Shown: positions 27,021 through 35,981 of the stretch, in pieces
How positions within the stretch are numbered: the stretch's first letter is position 1
Layout of the letters: each line of letters opens with the position of its first letter
NCBI GenBank assembly: GCA_027318915.1
Contig: DAHVOH010000021.1
Span: 1 to 45,976 of the forward strand
Length of the DNA stretch: 45,976 nt
Reading direction: 5' to 3'
DNA from: Clostridiales bacterium
GTDB lineage: Bacteria > Bacillota_E > Sulfobacillia > Sulfobacillales > JAIMBI01
The notes under the pieces: model-generated
The model's database searches: none
What the model saw: only the letters and a program-made list of their open reading frames with translations
Told to the model about the DNA's origin: nothing
Translations under genes and position numbers: made by a program

Positions 27021-27623
27021 ATGAAACTGGTCAAGTCGGCGCTGCTGGTGACCATCGGCCTCTGGGTCCTGCTGGGGCTGGCTTTCCCGCTGGTGATGAC
27101 CGGCGTGAGCGGCGTCCTGTTTCCCTATCAGGCCAAGGGCAGTCCGGTGAGACTCAACGGGCGCGTGGTGGGAGCCGCTCACGTCGGTCAGAACTTCGCC
27201 GGCGCGCAGGACTATTTTTGGGGACGGCCGTCCGCCACCGTGTCGCCCACGACGGGAAAGCCGGACCCGTACGACGCCCTGAACTCGGGCGCCAGCAATC
27301 TGGCCCCCACCAATCGTCTGCTGCTGGCCCACATTGAGGCGCGCATCCATCACCTTCTGGCCACGACGCCGGGACTCGGGGTGCACCAGATTCCGGTGAG
27401 CCTGGTGGAGTCGTCCGGATCCGGGCTGGACCCCGACATCACGGTCTCCTCCGCCCTCATTCAAATTCCGCGCGTCGCCCGGGCCACGGGCCTGTCATCC
27501 GCGTTCCTGAGGACCCTGGTGGGCCTGGCCACCGTCGATCCCCAGTGGGGTCTGTTCGGCGACCGACACGTCAATGTCCTGCGGCTGAACGTGCTGGTCT
27601 ATCGCGCCCTGCACGGAAACTGA
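27021..27623 (+). CDS. kdpC: K+-transporting ATPase subunit C
   Basis: A 200-aa KdpC with one N-terminal membrane helix (LVTIGLWVLLGLAFPLVMTG, about residues 9-28) and an external domain carrying GQNFAGAQDYFWGRPSAT, the typical ASNLAPTN segment, VESSGSGLDPDITVSSALIQ and VNVLRLNVLVYRAL. ATG at 27021 follows GGAGGAGG. It ends the operon. Downstream lies an imperfect stem (27624-27665) without a U-run, so the terminator is uncertain. Confidence 0.96.
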   Translation: MKLVKSALLVTIGLWVLLGLAFPLVMTGVSGVLFPYQAKGSPVRLNGRVVGAAHVGQNFAGAQDYFWGRPSATVSPTTGKPDPYDALNSGASNLAPTNRLLLAHIEARIHHLLATTPGLGVHQIPVSLVESSGSGLDPDITVSSALIQIPRVARATGLSSAFLRTLVGLATVDPQWGLFGDRHVNVLRLNVLVYRALHGN

Positions 27624-27725
27624 CCGAGCGCACCGGCGCTCTCGGCGGCGGGCCATGCCGCCAAACCTTCCCGCCGTCATAGCCCCCGTGCTACAGTGGT
27701 GCTGACAGCCTGCAAGGAGGCGCGC

Positions 27726-28691
27726 ATGACGAGCATGAGGCCGCCGGCCCCTGAACGTGTTCCCGTGGTGCTGGATGTCGACACCGGAATTGATGACGCT
27801 TTGGCCCTGGTGTATGCGGTGCGCTCGCCCGACCTGGACGTGGTCGGCGTGACCACCTGCTTTGGGAACGGAGACATCGAGACCACCACCCGGAACACGC
27901 TGGCCGTGCTGGATCTGGCCGGCAGCAGCGCGCCCGTGCATCGCGGGGCGGCCATGCCGCTCGCCGAACCGTGGGCGCCGTCGGCCGAAGCGTTTCATGG
28001 ACCCAACGGCATGGGGGGCGCCCCGGTGCCCGAACCCCAGCGGGGACCGGCGTCCCATTCGGCGGCCCACTTTTTGCATGAAGCGGCGCGGGCCCACGCC
28101 GGACAGCTGGTCGTCATTGCCACCGCCCGCCTGACCAATTTGGCGGTGGCCCTGGCCGAAGACCCCGACACGGCCCGCCGCATCCGGCGCGTCGTGGTCA
28201 TGGGCGGGGCGGCGTTCGTGCCCGGCAACGTGACCGCGTCCGCGGAAGCCAACATCTGGGGGGACCCTGAAGCCGCCTGGCGCGTGCTGCACAGCGGAGT
28301 GCCCGTCACCCTGGTGGGCTTGGACGTCACGCATCAGGCGCTGCTGCGCGACGGCGACTTGGAACGGCTCGACCCCGGCCTTCCCTATGCCGCCCTGCTG
28401 CGTGACGCGGCGGAGTTTTATATGCGCGCGTACAACCCCGGCGTAGCGCCGGGGGACAGCACCTGCCCGCTCCATGACCCGCTGGCCGTGGCTTTGGCGG
28501 AGGATCCCGGTCTGGCCGGATATGAAGAGCTGCCGGTGGATGTGGAACTGCATGGCACGCTGACGCGCGGCGCCACCATCGTGGATGCGCGGCCGTACCG
28601 CACCGGCCCCGCCAACGCCGCCGTGGCCCTCCGTCTGGATGCGGTGCGCTTCCGCGCACGATTTTTGGAGCAACTGGGCGTCTTGATGTAG
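27726..28691 (+). CDS. Inosine/uridine-preferring nucleoside hydrolase family protein
   Basis: A 321-aa protein with the Ca2+-binding N-terminal motif VVLDVDTGIDDALALVYA, followed by VGVTTCFGNGDIETTTRNTL, HGPNGMGG, RVVVMGGAAFVPGNVT, SAEANIWGDPEAAW (ribose-binding) and STCPLHDPLAVALAED (metal Asp). The usual GPLTN is ARLTN. Such enzymes cut the N-glycosidic bond of nucleosides to give base and ribose, feeding purine or pyrimidine salvage. ATG at 27726 follows AAGGAGG by 6 nt. It starts 102 nt after kdpC, with its own ribosome site, and is functionally unrelated to it. Confidence 0.88.
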   Translation: MTSMRPPAPERVPVVLDVDTGIDDALALVYAVRSPDLDVVGVTTCFGNGDIETTTRNTLAVLDLAGSSAPVHRGAAMPLAEPWAPSAEAFHGPNGMGGAPVPEPQRGPASHSAAHFLHEAARAHAGQLVVIATARLTNLAVALAEDPDTARRIRRVVVMGGAAFVPGNVTASAEANIWGDPEAAWRVLHSGVPVTLVGLDVTHQALLRDGDLERLDPGLPYAALLRDAAEFYMRAYNPGVAPGDSTCPLHDPLAVALAEDPGLAGYEELPVDVELHGTLTRGATIVDARPYRTGPANAAVALRLDAVRFRARFLEQLGVLM

Positions 28692-28715
28692 CCGGGTCGC
28701 GACGCCTTGGGAATT

Positions 28716-28731
28716 GACCCCGGGCGGGGTC
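28716..28731. repeat. Perfect stem-loop in the nucleoside hydrolase/unknown gene gap
   Basis: GACCCC-GGGC-GGGGTC is a 6-bp GC-rich hairpin ending 15 nt before the next start codon. It lacks a U-run; it may be a weak attenuator or chance. Confidence 0.3.
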
Positions 28732-28746
28732 GTCGGGAAGGATGCC

Positions 28747-29328
28747 ATGCGCCACGCGGGCTGGGGCATTTTGGCGGGGATGGTGCTGGCCACGGGACTG
28801 CTGGCCATGATGGAGCATGTGCTGCTGGCGCATACCCGCACGGCGACGGTCATGCGTCCCCTCACCCAGGCGACGGTCCAAACCGGGCGGATTTGTCCCT
28901 CCGCGCTGGGGTTGCCCGCATGGACCGCGGGCAGTAATGTGGTGACGCTGGCGCTCACCGATCCGGGCTCGCCATACAGCGGCGAGGAATACGTGGGCCC
29001 GGATCTTCGGGTGGAGTACACCTGGAACGAGCGTGGCTGGAGCTTCTTGGTCGGTGGCCCGATGGGAGGCGCCCCCACCTACGTCGAGGACGCCTTTGCG
29101 AAAGGTCCCCTGCCGCCCCGCGGGACCCTGGACTGGCAATATCGACGCGGGGCCTGGACCGGCATGGCGGCGTGGACGGAAGGACGCCGCTGCTACGATA
29201 TGCGCCTGGCCGCCGCGCCGCAGGCGGCGGCGGTGGTCGCGGCCGTGCTGCGGGCATGGACGGCCCGGCCCGCCCAGCACTATCACTGCACAACTCATGC
29301 GGGGCGGCCCGTCTGCGCGCCGGGCTGA
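28747..29328 (+). CDS. Conserved-unknown exported or membrane-anchored protein
   Basis: A 193-aa protein of no recognised family. A signal-anchor helix covers about residues 5-26 (GWGILAGMVLATGLLAMMEH). The rest is presumably outside the membrane, with Cys residues in GRICPS, RRCYDMRL, HYHCTTHAG and RPVCAPG that could pair as disulfides, and Trp-rich strands (EYTWNERGWSFLVGG, LDWQYRRGAWTGMAAW). ATG at 28747 has GGAAGG upstream. It may be co-transcribed with the nucleoside hydrolase 55 nt before it. The codon pattern is as GC3-rich as in neighbours, so it is probably a real gene. Confidence 0.65.
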   Translation: MRHAGWGILAGMVLATGLLAMMEHVLLAHTRTATVMRPLTQATVQTGRICPSALGLPAWTAGSNVVTLALTDPGSPYSGEEYVGPDLRVEYTWNERGWSFLVGGPMGGAPTYVEDAFAKGPLPPRGTLDWQYRRGAWTGMAAWTEGRRCYDMRLAAAPQAAAVVAAVLRAWTARPAQHYHCTTHAGRPVCAPG

Positions 29329-29390
29329 ACAGGCCGGCACCGCCACCCCGCGCGCGTCCCCCCGGCGAGGTTCCCGACGTCGGACGGCGT

Positions 29391-30386
29391 TTACTGCGCC
29401 GGATGCGCCTCCGGGGCCTCCGCAGTCAGCGTGGTGGCGGGGACGAGCCCCATCCGACCGGCCTGGAAGTCTTCGAAGGCTTGCACAATCTCCTCATGCG
29501 TGTTCATGACAAACGGACCCCAATGGGCGATGGGCTCGCGAATCGGTCGGCCGCCCAGCAGCAGCACATCCAGTGCGGGACTCCGGCTGGACTGCCGGCG
29601 GTCGGCCGTCACCTCAATCGCGTCGCCGGCCCCATAGACGGCCAGCTGCCCTTCGTGGATGGACGCGCCTTCCGCGCCGGCACGGCCCGAACCGGACAAC
29701 ACGTACACCATGGCGTTGAACGCGGCCTCCCACGGAATCCGGAGCCGCGCGCCCGGACTGATGGTGGCGTGCGCATAGGTGATGGGCGTCCAGGTGCGCC
29801 CGCGACCTTCGAATTGCGCCAGCCGACCGGCGATCAGGCGGATGAGCGCGCCGCCGTCCGCGGAGGCCAGCAGCACCAGGGCGTCCGCGCCGATATCCTG
29901 ATACCGGGGCGGCGTCAGTTTGAGCGATCGGGGCAGGTTCACCCACAGCTGCACGCCGTGGAAGAGGCCGCCGGCCCGCACCAACTCGTCGGTGGGCATC
30001 TCGTCGTGCAAAATGCCGGAGCCGGCCGTCATCCACTGCGTCGCCCCGTCGCGGATGAGCCCTCCCCCGCCGTTGGAGTCCCGGTGCCGCATGGCGCCGT
30101 CCATCATGTAGGTCACCGTCTCAAAGCCGCGGTGGGGATGCCAGGGGGCGCCCTTGGCTTCGCCGGGTCCGTACTCGACGGCGCCCAGGTGGTCAAGCAG
30201 CAAAAACGGGTCGGTGTGCCGGAGGCTCAGACCGGGACCCGGGAACGGGCGGCGCACGGGAAAGCCCGCGCCCTCCAGGAGCGACTGCGAATCGGCCACC
30301 TCGGCCACCGGACGCCCGCGCGCCTCCCCGGACGGCTCAGGCACCCGCGGCAGCACCAGAATGTTCTCGACCCCCATCGCCGGCAT
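29391..30386 (-). CDS. Pirin-family cupin protein
   Basis: A 331-aa bicupin, slightly long for pirins (usually 230-300). The N-terminal metal site has HPHRGFETVTYMMDGAMRHR and MTAGSGILHDEMP; LHHV-type residues are replaced by LFHGVQLWVNLPRS. The C-terminal cupin has AMVYVLSGSGRAG and ends with GPFVMNTHEEIVQAFEDFQA, a pirin hallmark. Bacterial pirins bind iron; some act as quercetin dioxygenases, others as redox-dependent partners of enzymes. ATG at 30386 follows GGAGGTG. It has its own strong promoter 177 nt upstream, so it is separate from the sugar operon behind it. Confidence 0.88.
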   Translation of the reverse strand: MPAMGVENILVLPRVPEPSGEARGRPVAEVADSQSLLEGAGFPVRRPFPGPGLSLRHTDPFLLLDHLGAVEYGPGEAKGAPWHPHRGFETVTYMMDGAMRHRDSNGGGGLIRDGATQWMTAGSGILHDEMPTDELVRAGGLFHGVQLWVNLPRSLKLTPPRYQDIGADALVLLASADGGALIRLIAGRLAQFEGRGRTWTPITYAHATISPGARLRIPWEAAFNAMVYVLSGSGRAGAEGASIHEGQLAVYGAGDAIEVTADRRQSSRSPALDVLLLGGRPIREPIAHWGPFVMNTHEEIVQAFEDFQAGRMGLVPATTLTAEAPEAHPAQ

Positions 30387-30562
30387 GCGGCACCTCCCCC
30401 CATCCGTCTCACTCGGCGGCCACGGTGCCCGATCGGCTCGGGGCCACCGGCCAAACCGCCCCGGGCGGGGATCCGCGCGGGACGCCCGCGCCGCCGCGCT
30501 TTTCTTGCCGCTCCCCGTGCGACCCGATCGTGCTGCGACACCGAAACCGACCGTCGCCATAC

Positions 30563-30591
30563 ACTATAGAATAGTTAGTGGCGGTCGTCAA
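30563..30591 (-). promoter_or_regulatory. Strong promoter of the pirin gene with palindrome on the -10
   Basis: On the minus strand TTGACG (30586-30591) and TATAGT (30563-30568) are exactly 17 nt apart. The -10 is embedded in the perfect palindrome ACTAT-AGA-ATAGT (30563-30575), and CACTA/TAGTG (30562-30566, 30576-30580) form a second nested inverted repeat. This looks like a dimeric repressor operator over the promoter. The leader is about 170 nt. Confidence 0.6.
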
Positions 30592-30603
30592 CGTCTCGTC
30601 GCC

Positions 30604-31920
30604 TCACGAGCCGCCCGTTCCCATCTCCTCCGCCACAACCAGAGGACTTTCCGGCACCCGATAGCGGGCAAACGTCAGGAGACCCAGGAGCAGCGCCGCG
30701 AGCGGCACCCCCGCCATCAGCAGCCGAAAGCCTTCCTGGACAAGCGGCGTGGCGTGGCCGGCGGGGTTGGGCCGATAGTGGGTGGCGGACAGAATCCCGT
30801 ACAGCACCAACGCCTCCAGGGTGGTGCCGAAGCGCAGCACGAACCCGTTGATGCCGTAGAAGAGGCCTTCCCGCCGCTGCCCCACGCGCTTGGCGTCATC
30901 GTCAATGATTTCGGCCATGACGATGTCCACCAGCATCAAGAAGCCGGCCAAGCCCACGCCGATGAACATGGTGGTCAGGATGCCCTCAAGAAACGTCCGC
31001 ACGAACCAAAACGGGATGACCCCAACCGCCAGCAGCACGATGGCCAAACGAAATGCCCGGCGCGAGCCCATCCGCACGATGACCCGCGACCAGGGATGCA
31101 CCAGCAGGATGGCCATCACAAAGACCGCGGCCAGCATCAGGGTGAGTTGGGTGTGCCCGATGTGCAGCACATACTTCGCGTAGAACGGCATCCCCGCCGG
31201 AATCACCACCAGCACAAACTGGACCAGGAAGTTGGTCGCCAAGTAGCCCAGAAACCCCGGCTGGCGAAACGTGGCGCGGAGCGCCGGCCAAATGGGCAGC
31301 GGCCGGGCCGGCGTGGGCGTCCGCTGCGCCGCCCGGCGCGTGCCCAGCACCATGACCGCAAAGCCGGCGGTTCCGATGACGGCCAGAATCAGGCCCATGG
31401 CCGACCAGCCGAATCGGCCGTAGAGCAGCGGCGGCACCGCCACGCCCAGCATCAGCGCCGCGATGCCCAGTCCCTGCCGCCACCGCTCCACATACGCCCG
31501 GTCAGACAGGGTGCGAAAGATTTCCGGAAAGAGGCTGGTCCAATTGATCACCGTCACCAGGTAGAACAGATCAAAAAGCGCCACCACAATGAAGAAATAC
31601 AAAGGAAGCGCCGCGCGCCCCACCAATGGATTCCACAGCAGCCAAAACACGAACCCGAGCGGCAGCGCGCCCACGGCAATGTACGGCAGCCGCCGGCCCC
31701 AGCGACTCTTCGTGCGGTCCGACACCCATCCCGACGCCGGATTGAGGACGGCGTGCCACACGCTTTGCACCGTCATGGCCAGCGTGATGGCGCCCAAGGG
31801 AGCGGCCAGGTGATCCAGGTAAAAGAACAGCACGTAGGTGGCAAACGCTTGGGAGAACATGTTGGTGCCGAGATTGCCGAGTCCGTAGGACACCGCCAGC
31901 GACCGCCGACTATCCGCCAC
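30604..31920 (-). CDS. GPH-family (MelB-like) sugar:cation symporter
   Basis: A 438-aa transporter with 12 predicted helices. The GPH signature is seen in SYGLGNLGTNMFSQAF at the start, GWVSDRTKSRWGRRLPYIAV in the first cytoplasmic loop, and ADIMAEIIDDDAKR-like MAEIIDDDAKRVGQRREGLF with YGINGFVLRFG in the second half. This family includes the sulfoquinovose importer candidates YihO and YihP as well as xyloside and melibiose carriers. The GTG start at 31920 overlaps the end of the glycosidase by 11 nt, so the pair is co-translated and the importer should bring in the glycoside that the enzyme cuts. Confidence 0.88.
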   Translation of the reverse strand: MADSRRSLAVSYGLGNLGTNMFSQAFATYVLFFYLDHLAAPLGAITLAMTVQSVWHAVLNPASGWVSDRTKSRWGRRLPYIAVGALPLGFVFWLLWNPLVGRAALPLYFFIVVALFDLFYLVTVINWTSLFPEIFRTLSDRAYVERWRQGLGIAALMLGVAVPPLLYGRFGWSAMGLILAVIGTAGFAVMVLGTRRAAQRTPTPARPLPIWPALRATFRQPGFLGYLATNFLVQFVLVVIPAGMPFYAKYVLHIGHTQLTLMLAAVFVMAILLVHPWSRVIVRMGSRRAFRLAIVLLAVGVIPFWFVRTFLEGILTTMFIGVGLAGFLMLVDIVMAEIIDDDAKRVGQRREGLFYGINGFVLRFGTTLEALVLYGILSATHYRPNPAGHATPLVQEGFRLLMAGVPLAALLLGLLTFARYRVPESPLVVAEEMGTGGS

Positions 31921-34354
31921 GGATCACCACCTCCAGCATGCCGGGACCCCTATACTCGAGCGTCACGCCGTGCTCCGAGACCGGCGCCGTCGCCGGGATG
32001 CCGGGCGTCAGAACCACCGACGGGGAGGGTGAGGACCAGGCCGGGCAGTGATCCGCCCACCGGGACCGGCCCACCCACCGCACGGCGTCCGGCGGCGGGG
32101 CGGCGCCACCGCAGCGCACGGCGAGCCACCTGTTCCCAGGCAGCCGCACCTCGGCGCCGGACGACAACGCGCCCACGAGCCAGACGGTGATCACCCGGTC
32201 CGCCGTGTCCAGGCCCTGCCAGTCCCCACCGTCCCGTTCCGGCGCCAAGGTGTCCACAAAGCCGGGCGGCTGAGCCGCATCGGTCTCTCCGCCGCCCCCG
32301 CGGCCCTCGGCCAGCGGCAGCACAGCGCCTTCCCGCACCCACAGCGGGATGCGGTCCAAAGGGGCCTCCACTCCCCGCCATCCGGGCCCTTGGTCGCGCT
32401 GACCGGTCCACCAGGAGATCCAGCCGCCCTCGGGCAGAAACACCCGCCGCCGGCGCGCTCCGCGCCGAAGAATGGGAGCCACCAATATGTCGGGCCCGAG
32501 GAGGTACTCATCCCGAAGCGGGTAGGTGTCAGGCCCAGGATAGTGAAGGAAGAGGGGCCGGGCAATGGGCCAGCCGCTCTCGCCGGCCGCCTCCGCCAGT
32601 GTGTACAGATACGGGTACAGGAGCATGTGCAGGCGGGCGTAGCGCGCGAAGATCGCCATCGTGTCGGCGTCTTTGGCCCAATGCCAATTGCGGGGCCGTG
32701 CGGTGCCGTGGTGCGTCCGCATCACGGGCAAGAGGGCTCCCAGCTGGGTCCAGCGCAGGTACAGCTCCCGGTCCGAGGGCCGCGTGAGCCCAAAGGTCAT
32801 GTAACCGGCGATGTCGGTGGCGAACAGCGCGTGACCCAACAGGCCGGCCGACAGGGCCTGCGGCACCACGCTGGCCAATCCGTCGGCCGGATCCCAATCG
32901 GTGTCGGAATCACCGCCCCACAGCACGGGGGCCAAACCCGCCGAGAACAGCGAGGCGGAACGGACAAAAAAGGTATAGTCGCCATCGGGCCGGGCCTGCT
33001 CCCAAAACCTTCGCTGGGTCGCCTGCCACAAGGCCGGATACCGGTTGTGCGTGCTCCATCCGGTCGTGCCGTCGGCCAAGCGCGCCTCCACCGGTAGATG
33101 CTCGCCAAAATCGGCCATCCACCCGTCGAAGCCCAGCCGCTCGGCGGGAGCCAGCAGGCGGTCCGCCACCCACTGTTGCGTCTCCACCCGCGTGAGGTCC
33201 AGCTCGCCATGGCGGCGGCCCAGAATCTCCACGACCACCGGACGGCCCTCCGCGTCGACCGCCAGATGCCCGCCGGCGGCGGCCTCCCGGTACAGATCCG
33301 TCCCTTCCGCCACCTCGGGACAGAAATACCCCAGCAGGCGGAGTCCCTCCCGGTGCAGGGAGCGGGCCAGGGCCGGAACATCCGGATAGAGCGTGCGATC
33401 CAGCCGATGCGACAGCGGACGCATCCAAAACCGCCGAGAATTCTCCCACGACCCCATCCAATCCTCCACCCAAATCGCCGTGGCCGGGATGCGGTGGGCG
33501 CGGAGCCGTTCGACCGTCTCGCGCACCGTCGCCTCGCCCCGCACCGCGTCGATCCACGGGCCCAACACCCACGGCGGTACCCGGGGCGGGCGCCCCAGAA
33601 CCTCCCGCTCCCGCTGCAGCACGGCGCCCAGGGAGTCCCCCACCACCAGATGGCCTTCCAGCACGGCGGTCCAGCCCACCACCGCACAGTATCCGGGGCG
33701 AATGGTCCAGATCAGCCGCTCGGAATTGTCGATCCAGCCCCCCCACCGCTCCGACGACAGCCAACAGGGCACCGGGGCGTAGGACGCATAGGGGCCGCGC
33801 GGCAGCGGCACCCGGCCGGTCCAGCGAAGCCAGGGCGAGAGCGGACCGAGCCCCACCGGGCCTTCTTCGGCCCAAGAGGCAAAGCGCCCGCGCCGGATTT
33901 CCGGCCCGCGGCCATACACCCCGAATCCAAAGAAGCGTTCCTCGCGCGCGCCCCGCCATGCCAGGCCCACTCGGTTCATACCCGCCGCGTCGGCTTGCAG
34001 CCGGAACCCCACCTGCCACGGACGCTCGAGCACCAAGGTGAGGTCGGCCACCGGCCGCCCACGACGGTCGGCGTAGGCGACGTGCCACTCGCCTTCCCGC
34101 ACCTCCCGCCGGACCACGGCCGCGGCCCGCCGCCGCTCTCCCCCCTGCTCGCGAAACACATCCCAGGCCAGAAACCGGCCGACCGTCACGCGTGGCACGC
34201 GGGCGGCGATGACGTCTTGCGGTCGAAGCTGCCAGAACGGGCGCCCCCCGGCGGACAGCACCACGGTGCCGCCGTCGTCCACCGCCATCTGGATTGGCCG
34301 CTCCGGTTGGACCGCTATGAGCTCACCTCCAGCGAGTGCCCGATACTCCGTCAC
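31910..34354 (-). CDS. GH31 glycosidase, probable sulfoquinovosidase (YihQ-like)
   Basis: An 814-aa GH31 retaining alpha-glycosidase. Nucleophile Asp415 lies in GFDGWMADFGEHLP and acid/base Asp482 in LWGGDSDTDWDPADGLASVV; the spacing of 67 equals Asp405/Asp472 of E. coli YihQ. The YihQ sulfonate-recognition residues Q262, Q288, R301, W304 and Y508 correspond to Arg272, Glu297 (IWVEDW), Arg307, Trp310 (RRFW) and Tyr518 (TDIAGYMTF). A sister group of the enzyme is known to use Lys and Glu at the first two. LLPVMRTHHGTARP and RPLFLHYPGPDTYPLRDEYL also match YihQ better than the xylosidase YicI. The start is uncertain: GTG 34354 gives the YihQ-like N-terminal length but has no clear ribosome site; ATG 34408 or 34288 are alternatives. 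Substrate inference needs biochemistry. Confidence 0.75.
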   Translation of the reverse strand: MTEYRALAGGELIAVQPERPIQMAVDDGGTVVLSAGGRPFWQLRPQDVIAARVPRVTVGRFLAWDVFREQGGERRRAAAVVRREVREGEWHVAYADRRGRPVADLTLVLERPWQVGFRLQADAAGMNRVGLAWRGAREERFFGFGVYGRGPEIRRGRFASWAEEGPVGLGPLSPWLRWTGRVPLPRGPYASYAPVPCWLSSERWGGWIDNSERLIWTIRPGYCAVVGWTAVLEGHLVVGDSLGAVLQREREVLGRPPRVPPWVLGPWIDAVRGEATVRETVERLRAHRIPATAIWVEDWMGSWENSRRFWMRPLSHRLDRTLYPDVPALARSLHREGLRLLGYFCPEVAEGTDLYREAAAGGHLAVDAEGRPVVVEILGRRHGELDLTRVETQQWVADRLLAPAERLGFDGWMADFGEHLPVEARLADGTTGWSTHNRYPALWQATQRRFWEQARPDGDYTFFVRSASLFSAGLAPVLWGGDSDTDWDPADGLASVVPQALSAGLLGHALFATDIAGYMTFGLTRPSDRELYLRWTQLGALLPVMRTHHGTARPRNWHWAKDADTMAIFARYARLHMLLYPYLYTLAEAAGESGWPIARPLFLHYPGPDTYPLRDEYLLGPDILVAPILRRGARRRRVFLPEGGWISWWTGQRDQGPGWRGVEAPLDRIPLWVREGAVLPLAEGRGGGGETDAAQPPGFVDTLAPERDGGDWQGLDTADRVITVWLVGALSSGAEVRLPGNRWLAVRCGGAAPPPDAVRWVGRSRWADHCPAWSSPSPSVVLTPGIPATAPVSEHGVTLEYRGPGMLEVVIRGG

Positions 34355-34514
34355 CGGCGCCCGTTCGGATGCGGCGCGACTCCGCGTCCGGCATTCCGGT
34401 CCCATCATGTTCCGGCCGCGGGGGCACTGGCAAGAGCCGGCGCTGAAACGGCGCGGTCTGCCCGAAACGCGCCCGCCCGGACCGGTGCGGCGAGACCCGA
34501 CCCGGCGCCGCTGG

Positions 34515-35981
34515 TCACACCCAGTGCCGGGCGTCGAAGAACCCTCGATACACGCGATGGCGAGCCGCATCCGGGTACACCGGATCGATGGCGTCTTTGA
34601 ACGATTCGCGTGCGGCACGGACGTCGGCGTACACGCCGACGCCGACGCCGGCCAACAGGGCGGCGCCCAGCCCGGACAGATCCGGAACCCGATGCACCCA
34701 TACCGGCCGGTTCAGCATATCCGCCTTCAATTCCGCCATCAGGCGGTTGCGGCTCGCACCGCCGCCGAGGACAATGCGCGCCATCGGCTCCTCCGCCACC
34801 GCCTCCAACTGCTCCACCATCCGCGCGCCGAGGTACGCGAGTCCCTCCAGGACCGCCCGCGCCAAGGCGTCACGGGTGGTCGACGGCCCGAGTCCAAAAA
34901 ACCCGGCCTCATGTCCTCGTCTTTCCGGCGGGAAAAACTGAGATCCCAGAAACGGCGCGTAGGACAAGCCGCGAGGAGCCGCGGGGCCCGCCGCCGCCGC
35001 CCGGGCAAAGAATTCCGCCGGACTCAGGCCGAGCATCTGCCGCGCCCATTCAATCTGGCCCCCGAGCCAACACTCGAGCGTGAAGGTGCCCCGTTCCGGC
35101 ACCACATGGAGGTCGTGCAGCGTGCGGTGGCGGTCCGGGTCCCCCCAGCCTCCCCGGGGTCCGATCCGGACAAAGCGGGTCGCCATCTCCCAGGTGCCCA
35201 GCAGATTCAGCGCCTCGTCCGGCTCCGACAGCCCGGCGGCCAGGGCGGCCGCCAGGTAGTCGTGGGCACCCGAGACCACCCAGGTGGGATGACGACCAAT
35301 GCGGCCCTCCCCTAGCAGCGTGCCGGACGGGACCACCGGAGGAAACCAGGCGCGCCGGAGCCCGCCGGCCCGCAACACGGTATCCGCCCATCCGCGCGTC
35401 TCGCGGTTGAAAGCGCCCGACGCACCCGCCGTGGAAGGCTCCGCCGCTCGCCGCCCCGACAGGCGAGCGGCCACGTACCCACCGATGGACAAAACGGCGG
35501 CCAGCCGGGAGGCCAACTCATTGTCCCGTTGGGTCAGCCATGCCAGCTGCACCACGGGGGGGTGGTAGTCGTACGGCCCGCCGGCCAACCGGGCAAACCG
35601 CCGGCGATCAAACGGCAGGGCGCTCTCCGCCGCCGCCTCGTCCATCCCCTCCCAGTACCCGATGACCGGGCACAGGGCGCGGTTCGCCGCATCCACCGCC
35701 ACCAGGGGCGGACCCGCGGACGAGACCGCGATGGCGATGGGCGTGTCATCATCCGGCCCCAACAGGTCCGCCACCAGCGCCACACCGCGTTGGAACAGCT
35801 TCTCCGGATCCGACAGATGACGGTACGTCACCGGTCCCACGGTGAAAACGGCCTCTCGGGGCACAGACGGCACCGCGCCCACCCGGAGCGAGGATCCGGG
35901 GCGCAGCGCCACCACCTTGATGCCCGTCTGTCCATAGTCCAATCCCACCAGCCAGCCCGTCCAGACCCCGGTCGCCTCCAT
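34515..35981 (-). CDS. FGGY-family carbohydrate kinase
   Basis: A 488-aa kinase of standard FGGY length. The phosphate-1 motif is GLDYGQTGIKVVALRPG near residue 10. SSAGPPLVAVDAANRAL, YWEGMDEAAAESALPFDRRR and VVSGAHDYLAAALAAGLSEP mark the two domains, and LGGGASRNRLMAELKADMLN is the adenosine motif. It is different from the kinase at 3622. It begins the operon that continues into the GH31 enzyme and the GPH importer, so it probably phosphorylates a product of that glycosidase, or a polyol derived from it. ATG at 35981 has GGAG at 5 nt; 35996 and 36032 are in-frame alternatives. The phosphate acceptor is unknown. Confidence 0.85.
   Translation of the reverse strand: MEATGVWTGWLVGLDYGQTGIKVVALRPGSSLRVGAVPSVPREAVFTVGPVTYRHLSDPEKLFQRGVALVADLLGPDDDTPIAIAVSSAGPPLVAVDAANRALCPVIGYWEGMDEAAAESALPFDRRRFARLAGGPYDYHPPVVQLAWLTQRDNELASRLAAVLSIGGYVAARLSGRRAAEPSTAGASGAFNRETRGWADTVLRAGGLRRAWFPPVVPSGTLLGEGRIGRHPTWVVSGAHDYLAAALAAGLSEPDEALNLLGTWEMATRFVRIGPRGGWGDPDRHRTLHDLHVVPERGTFTLECWLGGQIEWARQMLGLSPAEFFARAAAAGPAAPRGLSYAPFLGSQFFPPERRGHEAGFFGLGPSTTRDALARAVLEGLAYLGARMVEQLEAVAEEPMARIVLGGGASRNRLMAELKADMLNRPVWVHRVPDLSGLGAALLAGVGVGVYADVRAARESFKDAIDPVYPDAARHRVYRGFFDARHWV

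Noticed and set aside
29172..32190. Two long plus-strand frames (465 and 678 aa) opposite the pirin and GPH genes
   Set aside because: Shadows of genes with clear family signatures on the minus strand.
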